Shown: positions 51,892 through 61,051 of the stretch, one piece after another
Layout of the letters: the number at the start of each line of letters is the position of its first letter
Numbering within the stretch: the first letter of the stretch is position 1
Assembly (NCBI RefSeq): GCF_005049285.1
Contig: NZ_SOSC01000007.1
Location: forward strand, 1 to 64,000
Origin: Halorientalis salina
GTDB lineage: Archaea; Halobacteriota; Halobacteria; Halobacteriales; Haloarculaceae
Direction: 5' to 3'
DNA length: 64,000 bases
Notes under the pieces: model-generated
Told to the model about the DNA's origin: nothing
The model's input: the letters and a program-made list of their open reading frames with translations, nothing else
Databases searched by the model: none
Made by a program: the position numbers and the translations under genes

Positions 51892-52586
51892 GCAGCCCGT
51901 TCCGTCTGGGTCTCCACGACGTAGTCGAGGAAGTTGTCGAACAGTTGCTTGGCCTCGCAGGCAGCCCGGTACTGCTCGGCGTCGATCCCGTCGAGGACCT
52001 GCTGGATGGTCTCCTCGTCTATGTCCCCCGCTTTGCCCTTCGTGACGGTTTCGGCGGTCTCCATGTCGTACTCGGGGTGAAACTGGACCGCGAACACCCC
52101 GTTCTTTCGGAAGCCGTGGATGCCGTAGTCGTTCCTCGCGAACACCGTCGCGCCGGGCGGTGCCTCGACCACTCTGTCGGAATGTGTCGTGAACACGGTG
52201 AAATCCATGCCGAGGCCGTCGAGGAGTCGGTTCTGGCCGTCCTGCTCGACGGTCCGATAGCCGATCTCGTACTCGTCCATGGCCTCGACGCGCCCACCCA
52301 TGACGTCGGCGAGGAGTTGGTGGCCGTAGCAGACCCCCAACGCGGGGAGCCCGGCCTCGATAGCGGCTCCGACCCACGTTTTGAGTCGCCCGATCCACTC
52401 GCGGTCCCAGTAGACCGAGGCGCTCGACCCCGTGACGACGAACCCGTCGTATCGAAGCGTCTCGGGCACCTCGCCGGCCGGACAGTCGAACTCCACGAGG
52501 TCGGCGTCGAGTTCACGACGGAAGTTTCGCCGGGTGTCTGCCGCCTTGTGGGCCGCGTTCAACAGGGCGATGCGTGGCCGTTCCAT
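51882..52586 (-). CDS. Class I glutamine amidotransferase
   Basis: The 234-aa protein has the triad: Cys in GVCYGHQLLAD and His/Glu in FHPEYD. Family members take ammonia from glutamine; stand-alone forms often act on small molecules or as putative GMP synthase-like enzymes. FVVTGSSASVYW precedes, matching this group. The ATG at 52586 is chosen because it lies next to the conserved strand RIALLNA. Partner or substrate unknown. Confidence 0.9.
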   Translation of the reverse strand: MERPRIALLNAAHKAADTRRNFRRELDADLVEFDCPAGEVPETLRYDGFVVTGSSASVYWDREWIGRLKTWVGAAIEAGLPALGVCYGHQLLADVMGGRVEAMDEYEIGYRTVEQDGQNRLLDGLGMDFTVFTTHSDRVVEAPPGATVFARNDYGIHGFRKNGVFAVQFHPEYDMETAETVTKGKAGDIDEETIQQVLDGIDAEQYRAACEAKQLFDNFLDYVVETQTERAAPS

Positions 52587-52658
52587 TAGTTCCCAAAACA
52601 CACTCCAGACGCAAAGTCTGTTCCGGTACGTCAGTACTTGCCGCTGTATTCTGGACGA

Positions 52659-53816
52659 TCAGTCAGCATATATCGAAATCGTTTTTTGAACGTCCTGTTC
52701 GAGTCGTTCGGCGTGGTCGAGCCGAATCCGGCGGGCCGCCGCCGGTGTCACCGCCCCGTGGTCCATCTCGTGTGACACTGGTTCGTAGGCTTCGACGTCG
52801 AAACCCAGTCGTTCGAGATACGACCTGACTGCGTCCGAGGACAGCCCGTCGCGGATCGCGGCCTCGACGTACTCGCTCACTGCGTCGAACTCCGGTAGCA
52901 CGATGTGCTCGTCGGTTATTTCACCTGTTTCCCCCTCGATACGCATGTCGCGGCCCGGCAGCTTCTCGACGACACCGGCGATATCGTCGGCCAGTCGGAC
53001 CACCTGGCTCGGGAGCGCGGTGTCCGGTGAGCGCCACTCGACGGTCGAGAACGTCTCTCGAAGTTGGACGGGCGTCCAGACCGCGCTCTCGGGATCGAAG
53101 TTCGCCTCGATCGTCCCCCGGTCGATGCCTGCGTCGAGGGCTGCCGTCACGAACTCCGTGTAGCGCCGCTCCAGTCGCTGCGTCCAGTCGTCGGTGTCGT
53201 CGACGTAGGGCCACAGTCGACCCTGGTGGTCGAGCCCCTCGTAGGCCATCCAGCGGTATAGTTTCGACCGTGCACCAGCTCCCAGGTCGTCTCCACGGAA
53301 GTACCGCGAGGAGTTGACCAGCGCCAGTGCGGGGTCGAGCGCGACGAGCGTGTTCAGCTGGTCGACCTCGCTACCCGGCTGCTGTTCGACGTGGATGTGG
53401 GTCCCGGCGCAGTGTCGCACGTACTCGAAGTCCGCGCCGACGACCCGGTCCTGGATCCGCGTCCTGTCGCTCGGGCGGTCCCGGACCACGTCGTGGTTCA
53501 CCGGTGTCCCGAGCGGGACGAGTCCCTTCCCGAGGTCCTCGGCCCGTCGCAACACCTCCCCGACACGAGTGAACAGTTCGTCGCGTAACTCGGCTGTCGT
53601 CTCACACGGTGTCGTCTTGATTTCGAGCAGCGGTTCGACGAACTCCCGCTCGGCACCTGCCGACGCCTCGACGAGTTCCCCCGGCTCGACCAGCCGTCCC
53701 TCGTCGTCGATTACCCAGTATTCGACTTCGATGCTCCGTCGTACCCGTTCTGTCTCCTGTGTTGACACGGTAATCTCCGCGCGATCTCGGTCCCGCTGTG
53801 CAGTCGGTACACTCAC
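52659..53816 (-). CDS. gshA: Glutamate-cysteine ligase (GshA, GCS2-like)
   Basis: The 385-aa protein belongs to the GCS2-like family, with VEYWVIDDEG at the N-terminus, EPLLEIKT, GTHIHVE and SRYFRGDDLG. In haloarchaea GshA makes gamma-glutamylcysteine, their main low-molecular-mass thiol. No gshB homologue is seen here. The upstream gap (53817-54097) is AT-rich with a possible promoter. Confidence 0.85.
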   Translation of the reverse strand: MSVPTAQRDRDRAEITVSTQETERVRRSIEVEYWVIDDEGRLVEPGELVEASAGAEREFVEPLLEIKTTPCETTAELRDELFTRVGEVLRRAEDLGKGLVPLGTPVNHDVVRDRPSDRTRIQDRVVGADFEYVRHCAGTHIHVEQQPGSEVDQLNTLVALDPALALVNSSRYFRGDDLGAGARSKLYRWMAYEGLDHQGRLWPYVDDTDDWTQRLERRYTEFVTAALDAGIDRGTIEANFDPESAVWTPVQLRETFSTVEWRSPDTALPSQVVRLADDIAGVVEKLPGRDMRIEGETGEITDEHIVLPEFDAVSEYVEAAIRDGLSSDAVRSYLERLGFDVEAYEPVSHEMDHGAVTPAAARRIRLDHAERLEQDVQKTISIYAD

Positions 53817-54097
53817 CCACTACCCTCGGACGGCCGTGGGACGGTGGCAATCCCTCTCGCCGACGCTGCTGTGGTCAGTTCCGGTTCCGATGTCCTCGAC
53901 TGATGCATGATATCTATTCACACTCGAACGGAGCCCGGCAACCCTCCTAAGTGTTATGGACATATGTCTCGAAATAACCTTATATTGTGGTGTATGTTCT
54001 CTCTATCCTCGTCTAAAGATTTAAATTATTGGTCCATAGTCGGGAGATATCGGTCTATCTGGAAAACTCGCTTTTCGACACTCAATCGCTCTCTGGC

Positions 54098-54661
54098 TCA
54101 CTGGGTGCTCGGAGCAGCGACCAGGTTCGCGACGGCACCAGCCAGGATCGTCGTCCAGAGGACCGAGAGGCTCACGCCGACGGAAAACAGGGCGATCCCG
54201 ACCCATCGAAGCGGGCCAGCCCCGTCCATCAGCGCGTACGTGACGATCATCGACACCAGCAACGGGAGCGCCATGACGAGCCCGATCGGGACCGCGAGGC
54301 GGTCGATCGGCTCCGGAATCGGGACGACGTCCGGGCCGAGAAAATACACCACCACGCCGCCGAGCAGGAACCCGAGCACGGCGAGCGTGGCGTTGCTCGG
54401 CGCGAGAACGACGGCCGCGATCGGGTGGTCGGTCCACGCCCGCGTACGCACCCTCGGGGCGACCAGCGCTGCGACGAGATAGCTCCCGAGAAGTGCCCCG
54501 CCCGTCAGCACGCCGTATCGGCCGAGATACGCGGCTGTGATCGCCTCGAACCGGAGACTCGAGGTCAGCTCCCGGAGAACGAACCAGACCGCTGGACTCG
54601 CGATCGCGAGCGTCGGGACGATCAGGTCGCGCCGCGGACGCAAGCGAGTTGCCCAACCCAT
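54098..54661 (-). CDS. Hypothetical membrane protein
   Basis: The 187-aa product has about five or six hydrophobic helices (for example LIVPTLAIASPAVWFVL and IGLVMALPLLVSMIVTYALM) and no catalytic motif. Haloarchaeal, unrecognised. It lies 24 nt downstream of the MutS-like gene on the same strand and could be in its operon. Confidence 0.65.
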   Translation of the reverse strand: MGWATRLRPRRDLIVPTLAIASPAVWFVLRELTSSLRFEAITAAYLGRYGVLTGGALLGSYLVAALVAPRVRTRAWTDHPIAAVVLAPSNATLAVLGFLLGGVVVYFLGPDVVPIPEPIDRLAVPIGLVMALPLLVSMIVTYALMDGAGPLRWVGIALFSVGVSLSVLWTTILAGAVANLVAAPSTQ

Positions 54662-54685
54662 GGTTTCTGACAGCTCGCTGTCCGC

Positions 54686-56806
54686 TTAGCGCCTGGCTTC
54701 GCCGTCGAACTTGCCCAGCAAGCGCTCGTAGAACTCGCCTTTCTCGGCCCCGTCGCCCTCGTCGTCGGCGAGTTTCTCCACGATCAGTTCGGGCGTCGAC
54801 CGCGCCAGCGTCCCCTTCACCGGCGAGCGGTTCACCTTGAGGTCCCCGTCTTCGAGCCCGACAGCCTGGATGCCGTCGACTTGCAGTTCCGTCGTCGCCG
54901 CCTCGCGGATCTCCCGTGCGAGGTGGGAGACGAACACGGCGGTCGCCCCGCGCTCGTCCAGCGCTTCGAGGATGCCCGCCATGATCTTCGCGCTCGCGCC
55001 GGGTTCCGTGATCGACTCCAGTTCGTCGACGAGGACGAGTTTGCCGGCCGGCTGCCCGCTCTCCCTGTTCGCGGCACCACCGGAAGACTCAGTTCGTTCG
55101 TCTTCCGCGGTCCCGCTCTCTCTGTTCGCGGGACCGCCGTCCGCTGCGGCGGGCGCGTCCTCCTGGCTAACCCCTGTCACCAGGTCCCCGAACTCCCGCA
55201 GGGTGGATTCGAAGGCCCCCGCGTCCAGCGTCCCCTGGGTCTTGGCGTGGTAGTGCAGTTCCGCGACCCGTTCGAGTTCGACGCGGTCGGCGGGCACGGG
55301 CAGCCCCATGTGTGCGAGGACGACGACGAGCGCCACCAGATCGAGCGTCGAGGTCTTCCCACCGCTGTTGACCCCCGAGAGCAGCGTCACGCCGTCGACG
55401 CCGTAGTCGACCGGCTCGACCTCGGCGAAGGGCACGTCCAGCAGCGGCGAGCGACCGCCCTCGATCTCGAAGCCCGGTCCCGAGAAGTCCGGCATCGTGC
55501 AGTCGAAATCGGCGGCGAAGCGCGCGACGGCCAGTTCCACGTCGAGTTCGAGTGCCGCGTCGACCAGTTCCCGGGCGTCCTCGCGTGCGTCGGCCAGATC
55601 GTCGGCCAGGTCGCGTTTGAGTCGGGTCGCTCGCCGGTCCCGGGCGGCGGTCAGTTCCTCGCGGAGGCGACTGACGACCGACTCCTCGTGTTCGACGGGA
55701 AACGTGGGCTCGTCCGGGAACGCCCGGCGGGCGATGGCCTCGGTGTCGCGCAGGGAGAGCGCGTCGACGAGGTGGTCCCGGGCCGCCTCGACGGCGGTCG
55801 CGTACTCGTCGGCCAGTTCCCGGTCGAGCAGCGAGTCCACGCCCGCGCCGCGTTCGACCAGCGAGAGCAGGTCCGACCCCTCGATGGTCACGTCTTTCTC
55901 CTCGATGGCCTCCCGGAGCCGGTCGTTGGCGACGGATTCGGCGGTCGAGACCGCCGCGTCGACGTCGTCGACGGCGTCGGTCAGCCGGTCGAGTTCCTCG
56001 TCGCCTTTGACGGTGCCGTCGGCGTCGAGTCGCGCCAGCGCGGCTTCGAGCGAATCGAGGTCGCAGGGGGCGTCGAGGTCGGCGGCTCGGTGGACAGCAA
56101 CTGCCGCCCGGATCCGCTCGCGGTTCCGCGCGAAGAAGGTCAGCACGCGCTCGGGGACGACCTCCTCGGGGTTGTCGAGCGCGTTCGGACTCACGCGAAC
56201 GTCTCCCTCGACGTCGACGCCCGCGAAGGACTCGTCCAAGACGACCACGGTCGCGTAGCCGCGGGCCAACTCGGAGAGCTTGCGGGCGTCGTCGACGAGT
56301 TCGACGCTCACCTCCGGGATCGCGTCCTGCGCCTCGGCGTACGTCTCGGCGTCGCCGGTCGCCAGACACCGGTCACGAACCCGCAGGTCACCGGGCGTTT
56401 CCAGCGGTGCCACGTCCGCAAGGGCGTCCCTGACGGCGGGGTCGGGATCGCGGTCCATCGCCGCCGCGGCGAACTCGCGGACTTCCTCGATGCGCGACTG
56501 GGTCCCGCTGGGGTACAGCGTCTCTAAGCGACTGGCGGCGTAGTCGGTGACGGTCCGGTCCTGGAGGAGGCCGAGCGCGTCCTGATAGAGTTCGCGAGCG
56601 CGGGCGGTGCCGAGGAAGCCGCCGGGGTCGTCGTGTTCCCGGCGGATGGCCGCGCGGGCGATGCGGGCGGCTCTGCCCTCGCTGATCTGGGGCGCGCGAG
56701 CGATGGCTGCCACGTCCCCCTCACTGAGTGCGCGCTCGGGGTCGTCGAGCTCGGCCAGTCGCTGGGCCGTCTTCGCCCCGACCCCCGGGATCGCTTCGAG
56801 ATCCAT
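54686..56806 (-). CDS. HhH-MutS family ATPase (MutS5-like)
   Basis: The 706-aa protein has an N-terminal helix-hairpin-helix (IPGVGAKTAQRLAE, about 6-19), a long coiled region (about 250-430) and a MutS-type ATPase with Walker A GVNSGGKT (478-485) and Walker B VLVDELES (591-598). A 40-residue linker (549-588) between them is Gly/Ala-rich and contains ANRESG twice. It lacks the mismatch-recognition domain of MutS1. This archaeal type may act on recombination or DNA structure. The ATG at 56806 gives the HhH at the N-terminus. Confidence 0.85.
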   Translation of the reverse strand: MDLEAIPGVGAKTAQRLAELDDPERALSEGDVAAIARAPQISEGRAARIARAAIRREHDDPGGFLGTARARELYQDALGLLQDRTVTDYAASRLETLYPSGTQSRIEEVREFAAAAMDRDPDPAVRDALADVAPLETPGDLRVRDRCLATGDAETYAEAQDAIPEVSVELVDDARKLSELARGYATVVVLDESFAGVDVEGDVRVSPNALDNPEEVVPERVLTFFARNRERIRAAVAVHRAADLDAPCDLDSLEAALARLDADGTVKGDEELDRLTDAVDDVDAAVSTAESVANDRLREAIEEKDVTIEGSDLLSLVERGAGVDSLLDRELADEYATAVEAARDHLVDALSLRDTEAIARRAFPDEPTFPVEHEESVVSRLREELTAARDRRATRLKRDLADDLADAREDARELVDAALELDVELAVARFAADFDCTMPDFSGPGFEIEGGRSPLLDVPFAEVEPVDYGVDGVTLLSGVNSGGKTSTLDLVALVVVLAHMGLPVPADRVELERVAELHYHAKTQGTLDAGAFESTLREFGDLVTGVSQEDAPAAADGGPANRESGTAEDERTESSGGAANRESGQPAGKLVLVDELESITEPGASAKIMAGILEALDERGATAVFVSHLAREIREAATTELQVDGIQAVGLEDGDLKVNRSPVKGTLARSTPELIVEKLADDEGDGAEKGEFYERLLGKFDGEARR

Positions 56807-56852
56807 CGGATAGCGGTCAGTATCGCGCCCGACGACAAAAGGGTTCGCGCCG

Positions 56853-57629
56853 CTACGGCGTGACGGTGTCCTCGCCGTCGTCGTCGGCGACGGGATCGCT
56901 ATCACCCGAGTCGTCGCTGTCGGGCACCGGTTCGTCGGGAACGACGGCCTCCGAGTCGACGCCGGGCAGCGCCGCCGCCAGCGTTCGGTAGGCACCGGCG
57001 GCGTCGCTGGCCGGCCGACTCGCGGTGATTGGACCCCCCGTTTCGTGGGTCGGAACGACCGCCAGGGGCTCGGCGTCGAGCCCGTCGATATCGCCGGGGT
57101 CGGTGTCGCCGTCCGCCATGGTCACGACGGTTCCAATGGGTTGACAGTCGGCGTCGGCGGCCATGTCCGCCGTTCTGTTCGCGTCCTCGATGGCGACCGC
57201 CGAGGGCGTGGTGACGAGCACCACCCCGTCGGCCTCGCGATACGTGACGACGGTGTCGCGCTGGACGCCCGGTCCCGTGTCGACCAGGACGACGTCGTAG
57301 GCCACCGAGAGCAGGTCGAGCACCCGACTCAGCTCCGAGGGGTCCGCCGCGGCGAACGACTCCAACCGCCGGTCGCCCGCGACGACGGCGAGTCCCGCTG
57401 GCCCCTTGACGACAGCGTCCCGGACGGGCGCGTCCCCCGCGAGCACCTGCTGGATCCCCGGCTCGTGGTCGATGCCCAGCCGTTGGCCGAGGTTCGTCAT
57501 CGCCAGGTCGGCGTCGACGACGACGACCGTCTGCCCGCCCTGGGCCAGGACGACGCCCAGATTGACTGCCGTCGTCGTCTTCCCGACGCCCCCCTTGCCG
57601 GCGGCGATCGCGTACACCGTCTCCCCCAT
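56853..57629 (-). CDS. MinD/ParA-family ATPase
   Basis: The 258-aa protein has the deviant Walker A GKGGVGKTT (about 10-18), then DADLAMTNLGQRLG, DTGPGVQRDT and an acidic C-terminus. Such ATPases position cell-division or surface structures; archaea have several. It does not lie beside a known partner, being divergent from larE. The ATG at 57629 gives the usual start before the P-loop. Confidence 0.9.
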   Translation of the reverse strand: MGETVYAIAAGKGGVGKTTTAVNLGVVLAQGGQTVVVVDADLAMTNLGQRLGIDHEPGIQQVLAGDAPVRDAVVKGPAGLAVVAGDRRLESFAAADPSELSRVLDLLSVAYDVVLVDTGPGVQRDTVVTYREADGVVLVTTPSAVAIEDANRTADMAADADCQPIGTVVTMADGDTDPGDIDGLDAEPLAVVPTHETGGPITASRPASDAAGAYRTLAAALPGVDSEAVVPDEPVPDSDDSGDSDPVADDDGEDTVTP

Positions 57630-57771
57630 CCTTAGATTCCGTGGGAACGGCACACAGGAATAAACACTGCCGGACCTCACCGGCTGTTTAAGTCGTCCAG
57701 CCGAGGTCCTCCGTGCGAGCGGGACGTGGTCGAGACAACGGGCTTTTGCTGTCGGACGGCAAAGCGAGGGC

Positions 57772-58680
57772 ATGGCAGCCGAGGAGTCAGCCGACGTCGA
57801 CGGGGCCGGTGTCGCGGAGAAACTCGACGCCGTTCGGGCCGACCTCGCCGACCGCGAGGGCGTGCTCGTGGCCTTCTCCGGCGGCGTGGATTCGAGCGTC
57901 GTGGCAGCGCTGGCTCACGACGCACTGGGCGAGGACGCTGTCGCCTGCACGGCCAAAAGCGAGACGCTTCCGGCCGAGGAACTGACCGACGCCAACCGCG
58001 TGGCCGACGAGATCGGCATCCGCCACGAGATCGCCGAGTTCTCCGAACTCCAGAGCGACGAGTTCGTCCAGAACGACGAGGAGCGCTGTTATCACTGCCG
58101 GTCGATGCGCCTCTCGGCGATGTACGACCGCGCCCGCGAACTCGGCATCGACATCGTCTGTGACGGCACGAACGCCTCCGACCCCGGCGAGGGTCACCGC
58201 CCCGGTCTCCGGGCCGTCGAGGAACTGAACGCCTACTCGCCGCTGCTCGAACACGGCGTCACCAAGCCCGAAGTGCGGGAGATCGCCCGCGAGTACGACC
58301 TCTCGGTCGCGGACAAGCCGTCGATGGCCTGTCTCTCCTCGCGCATCCCCACCGGACTGGAAGTCACCGAAGCGAAACTGAACCGCGTCGAGAAAGCCGA
58401 ACGCATCCTGCGAACCTGGGGCTTCGAGCAGTTCCGGGTGCGCGACCACGACGGCCTCGCCCGCATCGAGGTCGGCGAGGACGAACTCGACGCGGCGCTC
58501 GACCCCGATTTCGTTACGGCCGCCCGCGAGCACATCCAGGACGCCGGCTTCGACCACGTGACTCTGGACCTCCACGGCTACCAGACGGGGAGTGTGAGTC
58601 CCGACGGCGAGAGCGACGAAGACGACGAACCGCTCGTCGAGGACGTGTTCAGCACCGACTACCCCACTGGTGGCGACTGA
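57772..58680 (+). CDS. larE: ATP-dependent sulfur transferase LarE
   Basis: The 302-aa protein has a PP-loop, VAFSGGVDSS (33-42), and C106/C109 (RCYHC) plus C187 (MACLSSRIP). LarE inserts sulfur into the nickel-pincer cofactor. The three-Cys set is that of [4Fe-4S]-type LarE, in which a cluster-bound sulfur is used, rather than the single sacrificial Cys. LarB is at 41597. LarC is not in the window. Confidence 0.92.
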   Translation: MAAEESADVDGAGVAEKLDAVRADLADREGVLVAFSGGVDSSVVAALAHDALGEDAVACTAKSETLPAEELTDANRVADEIGIRHEIAEFSELQSDEFVQNDEERCYHCRSMRLSAMYDRARELGIDIVCDGTNASDPGEGHRPGLRAVEELNAYSPLLEHGVTKPEVREIAREYDLSVADKPSMACLSSRIPTGLEVTEAKLNRVEKAERILRTWGFEQFRVRDHDGLARIEVGEDELDAALDPDFVTAAREHIQDAGFDHVTLDLHGYQTGSVSPDGESDEDDEPLVEDVFSTDYPTGGD

Positions 58681-58689
58681 CTTTCTGGT

Positions 58690-59334
58690 TCAGGTCTCCG
58701 GATCGAGGTCGTCGGGCCGGTATCCACAGTAGTTCTCCCGACGAATCTCGGTCTCGCCGGTTTCGGCGTCGTACCGGAGTTCGTTGACCGCACAGTTGTC
58801 CTGATGGAACTCGGCCAGCGCCGTGGGGAGGTCGATCCTCCGGATCGCCGCCAGCAGGACGTAGATCGGACCGCCGTGAGTCACGATCAGCACCTCGTCG
58901 TCGGGGCCGGCCGTCGCGAGCACCTCGTCCCAGGCGGCCATGACGCGCTCGCGGGCTTCGAGCAGGCTCTCGCCGCCCTCCGGCGTGGATTCGAGCCCCA
59001 TCATCCCCACGCTGGCGTTGTGCTCGGGGAACTGCCCGAAAACGTAGTCGTAGGACAGGCCCTGGAACACGCCGAAGGCGCGTTCGCGCCAGCCCCGCGT
59101 GAACTCGGGTTCGGGGAAGGCGTCGACCGAGCGGAGCTGTGCCACCGTCTCTCTGGTCCGGCGGAGGTCGGAGGCGACGATGCGGTCGAGGTCGTGGGTC
59201 TCGGCGAGGTAGCGGCCGGCGGCGCGAGCCTGCTCGCGCCCGCGGTCGTTCAGCGGAGAGGCAGCCCAGCCCTGGACGCGCCGGTTCCGGTTCCAGTCGG
59301 TCTCACCGTGGCGGAGCAAGAGGACCGTTGTCAT
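58690..59334 (-). CDS. Histidine phosphatase-family protein
   Basis: The 214-aa protein has LLRHGETDWN with the phosphohistidine (His9) and VTHGGPIYVL with the second His, the phosphoglycerate-mutase-like/histidine phosphatase fold. Substrate unknown; phosphoglycerate mutase, alpha-ribazole phosphatase or a sugar phosphatase are possible. Confidence 0.9.
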   Translation of the reverse strand: MTTVLLLRHGETDWNRNRRVQGWAASPLNDRGREQARAAGRYLAETHDLDRIVASDLRRTRETVAQLRSVDAFPEPEFTRGWRERAFGVFQGLSYDYVFGQFPEHNASVGMMGLESTPEGGESLLEARERVMAAWDEVLATAGPDDEVLIVTHGGPIYVLLAAIRRIDLPTALAEFHQDNCAVNELRYDAETGETEIRRENYCGYRPDDLDPET

Positions 59335-59379
59335 CGAGAGAGGGTTCTGCAGGGGATCGGTTGAGCGTACTGGTTCCGG

Positions 59380-60915
59380 TCACCGGCCGGCACGGCCACT
59401 GCGCCAGCGCCAGAGTAGCAACGCCCCTTCGTAGAGCACCAGGAGCCCGCCGAAGACGACCAGCGTCTCCGTGGTGGACAGCAGCGTCCGGTTCACGTCC
59501 GCGAGGAGGTCGGGGTCCGGACTGGCCAGATAGCCGACGGCGACGGCCAGCAGCCAGAACGGGACCCGCACCCGGGCCAGCAACAGGCGGACTCGCAGCG
59601 GTGCCCTGATCCGTCTGAGGAGGTAGTTCGCGCCCTCGTAGAGCGCGATCAGCCCGCCGCCGACGATGATCGGTGTGGCGTCGACCAGTCCGAGCGTCGC
59701 CAGCGCGTCGGTTACGACCGTCGGGAACTGGTCGTAGTAGCCCGACGGCAGTGGGGCCGGACTCGCGAGATACCCGGCGACGCCGAGCACCGTCCAGACC
59801 AGCGGTCTGAGGCCGGCGGCTTCCTCGACGCCCGGCGACATCGACCCCGCACCGGTCCACCGCAGGAGCGCGAGCGTCCCCTCGAAGAGGATCACCATCG
59901 TCAGCCCGACGATGATCGGAGCCATTCCGGTCGGGTCGGGACTGAAGAAGAAGGCGATCGTGAGGAAGCCACCCCAGAAGTAGAGGCGGCGCGTCTCCAG
60001 CCAGCGCCGCGTGGTCACGCCCATCATGATCGCCAGCATGACGAACAGCGGGATCTGGAAGATGAAGGCGAACATCCCCAGCATCATCACCATCAGGTTG
60101 AACGTCTCCGAGAGGCCGAAAGCGATGGCCGCAGCCCCCTCCGAGTAGTAGAGGAAGTACGTGAAGATGGCGGGCAACACCAGCAGGAAGGCGAAGGCGA
60201 CGCCGACCGCCGCGAGCACCAGACTCGTCGGTACCGCCGCGAGGTAGTATTTGCGTTCGCGCGGGAACAGGCCCGGGCGCATGAAGAGGTACGTCTGGAA
60301 GACGAACACCGGCAAGGCGAGGATAAAGCCCGCCAGCGTCGCCACCTTCAGCCGTGCGAGCATCAGCGCGAGCGGGTGATACACCCGCGGACAGGCGGAG
60401 TCACCGACCGACGCGCTCGCTCCGGTCGGCGGCGGACACTGCGAGGCCGCACCGGGCAGCAGCGAGAACCACAGGAAGTTGATGAGTCGATCCGCGAAGG
60501 GGAAGGCGACCGCCGCGACGGCGGCCATCACCAGCAGGATGACGCCCAGCCGGCGGACCATCTCCTCGATGTGTGCCGTCAGCGGCATCTCCTGGTCGTC
60601 CGGCGCACCGGGCGTTCCCGTCGCCCCGCCGCTGGGTGGATCGGGCGGATCGCCCGGCTGGCCACCCACGCCGCTGGGCACGTCGATTTCGTCCGGGTCG
60701 CCGTCGTCCGGTACCGGTGTCGGCTCGGCCCCGGTCGGTCCCGTCCCCTCGACTGATTCTTCCCCCGGCACCGTCACCTGACTGTACTCCGACCCAGTGG
60801 CCTCCTGTTCGGGCTGGTCCACTGGCTCCTCGTCCGGGGTGTCGGCGTCGTCCGCCGGTGGCTCGGGGCCCTCGCTGTCGCCGTTCGGGCTGGGTCCCGA
60901 GTCGCCGTCGCTCAT
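59380..60915 (-). CDS. tatC1: Twin-arginine translocase subunit TatC (single, with acidic N-terminus)
   Basis: The 511-aa product begins with about 100 acidic, Pro/Gly-rich residues before the TatC domain with MPLTAHIEEMVRRLGVIL, the conserved region that contacts signal peptides, PLALMLARLKVATLAGFI and PRERKYYLAAVP. Four further hydrophobic segments follow the domain. It forms the receptor of the Tat pathway, which in haloarchaea exports most secreted proteins. It is divergent from the double TatC at 61052. Confidence 0.9.
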   Translation of the reverse strand: MSDGDSGPSPNGDSEGPEPPADDADTPDEEPVDQPEQEATGSEYSQVTVPGEESVEGTGPTGAEPTPVPDDGDPDEIDVPSGVGGQPGDPPDPPSGGATGTPGAPDDQEMPLTAHIEEMVRRLGVILLVMAAVAAVAFPFADRLINFLWFSLLPGAASQCPPPTGASASVGDSACPRVYHPLALMLARLKVATLAGFILALPVFVFQTYLFMRPGLFPRERKYYLAAVPTSLVLAAVGVAFAFLLVLPAIFTYFLYYSEGAAAIAFGLSETFNLMVMMLGMFAFIFQIPLFVMLAIMMGVTTRRWLETRRLYFWGGFLTIAFFFSPDPTGMAPIIVGLTMVILFEGTLALLRWTGAGSMSPGVEEAAGLRPLVWTVLGVAGYLASPAPLPSGYYDQFPTVVTDALATLGLVDATPIIVGGGLIALYEGANYLLRRIRAPLRVRLLLARVRVPFWLLAVAVGYLASPDPDLLADVNRTLLSTTETLVVFGGLLVLYEGALLLWRWRSGRAGR

Positions 60916-61051
60916 TCTGCGTCGGTTTTGCCCGTGGGGTATTGTAAGCCTTCTTTTCCCGCCGGCCGTCAGGCGAACGGACCGGCTGGGCGGCCCCGCT
61001 GACCGTTTCATAAAGGTTGATAACCGCCAGTCGGTAAGGTCCGGCACGACA

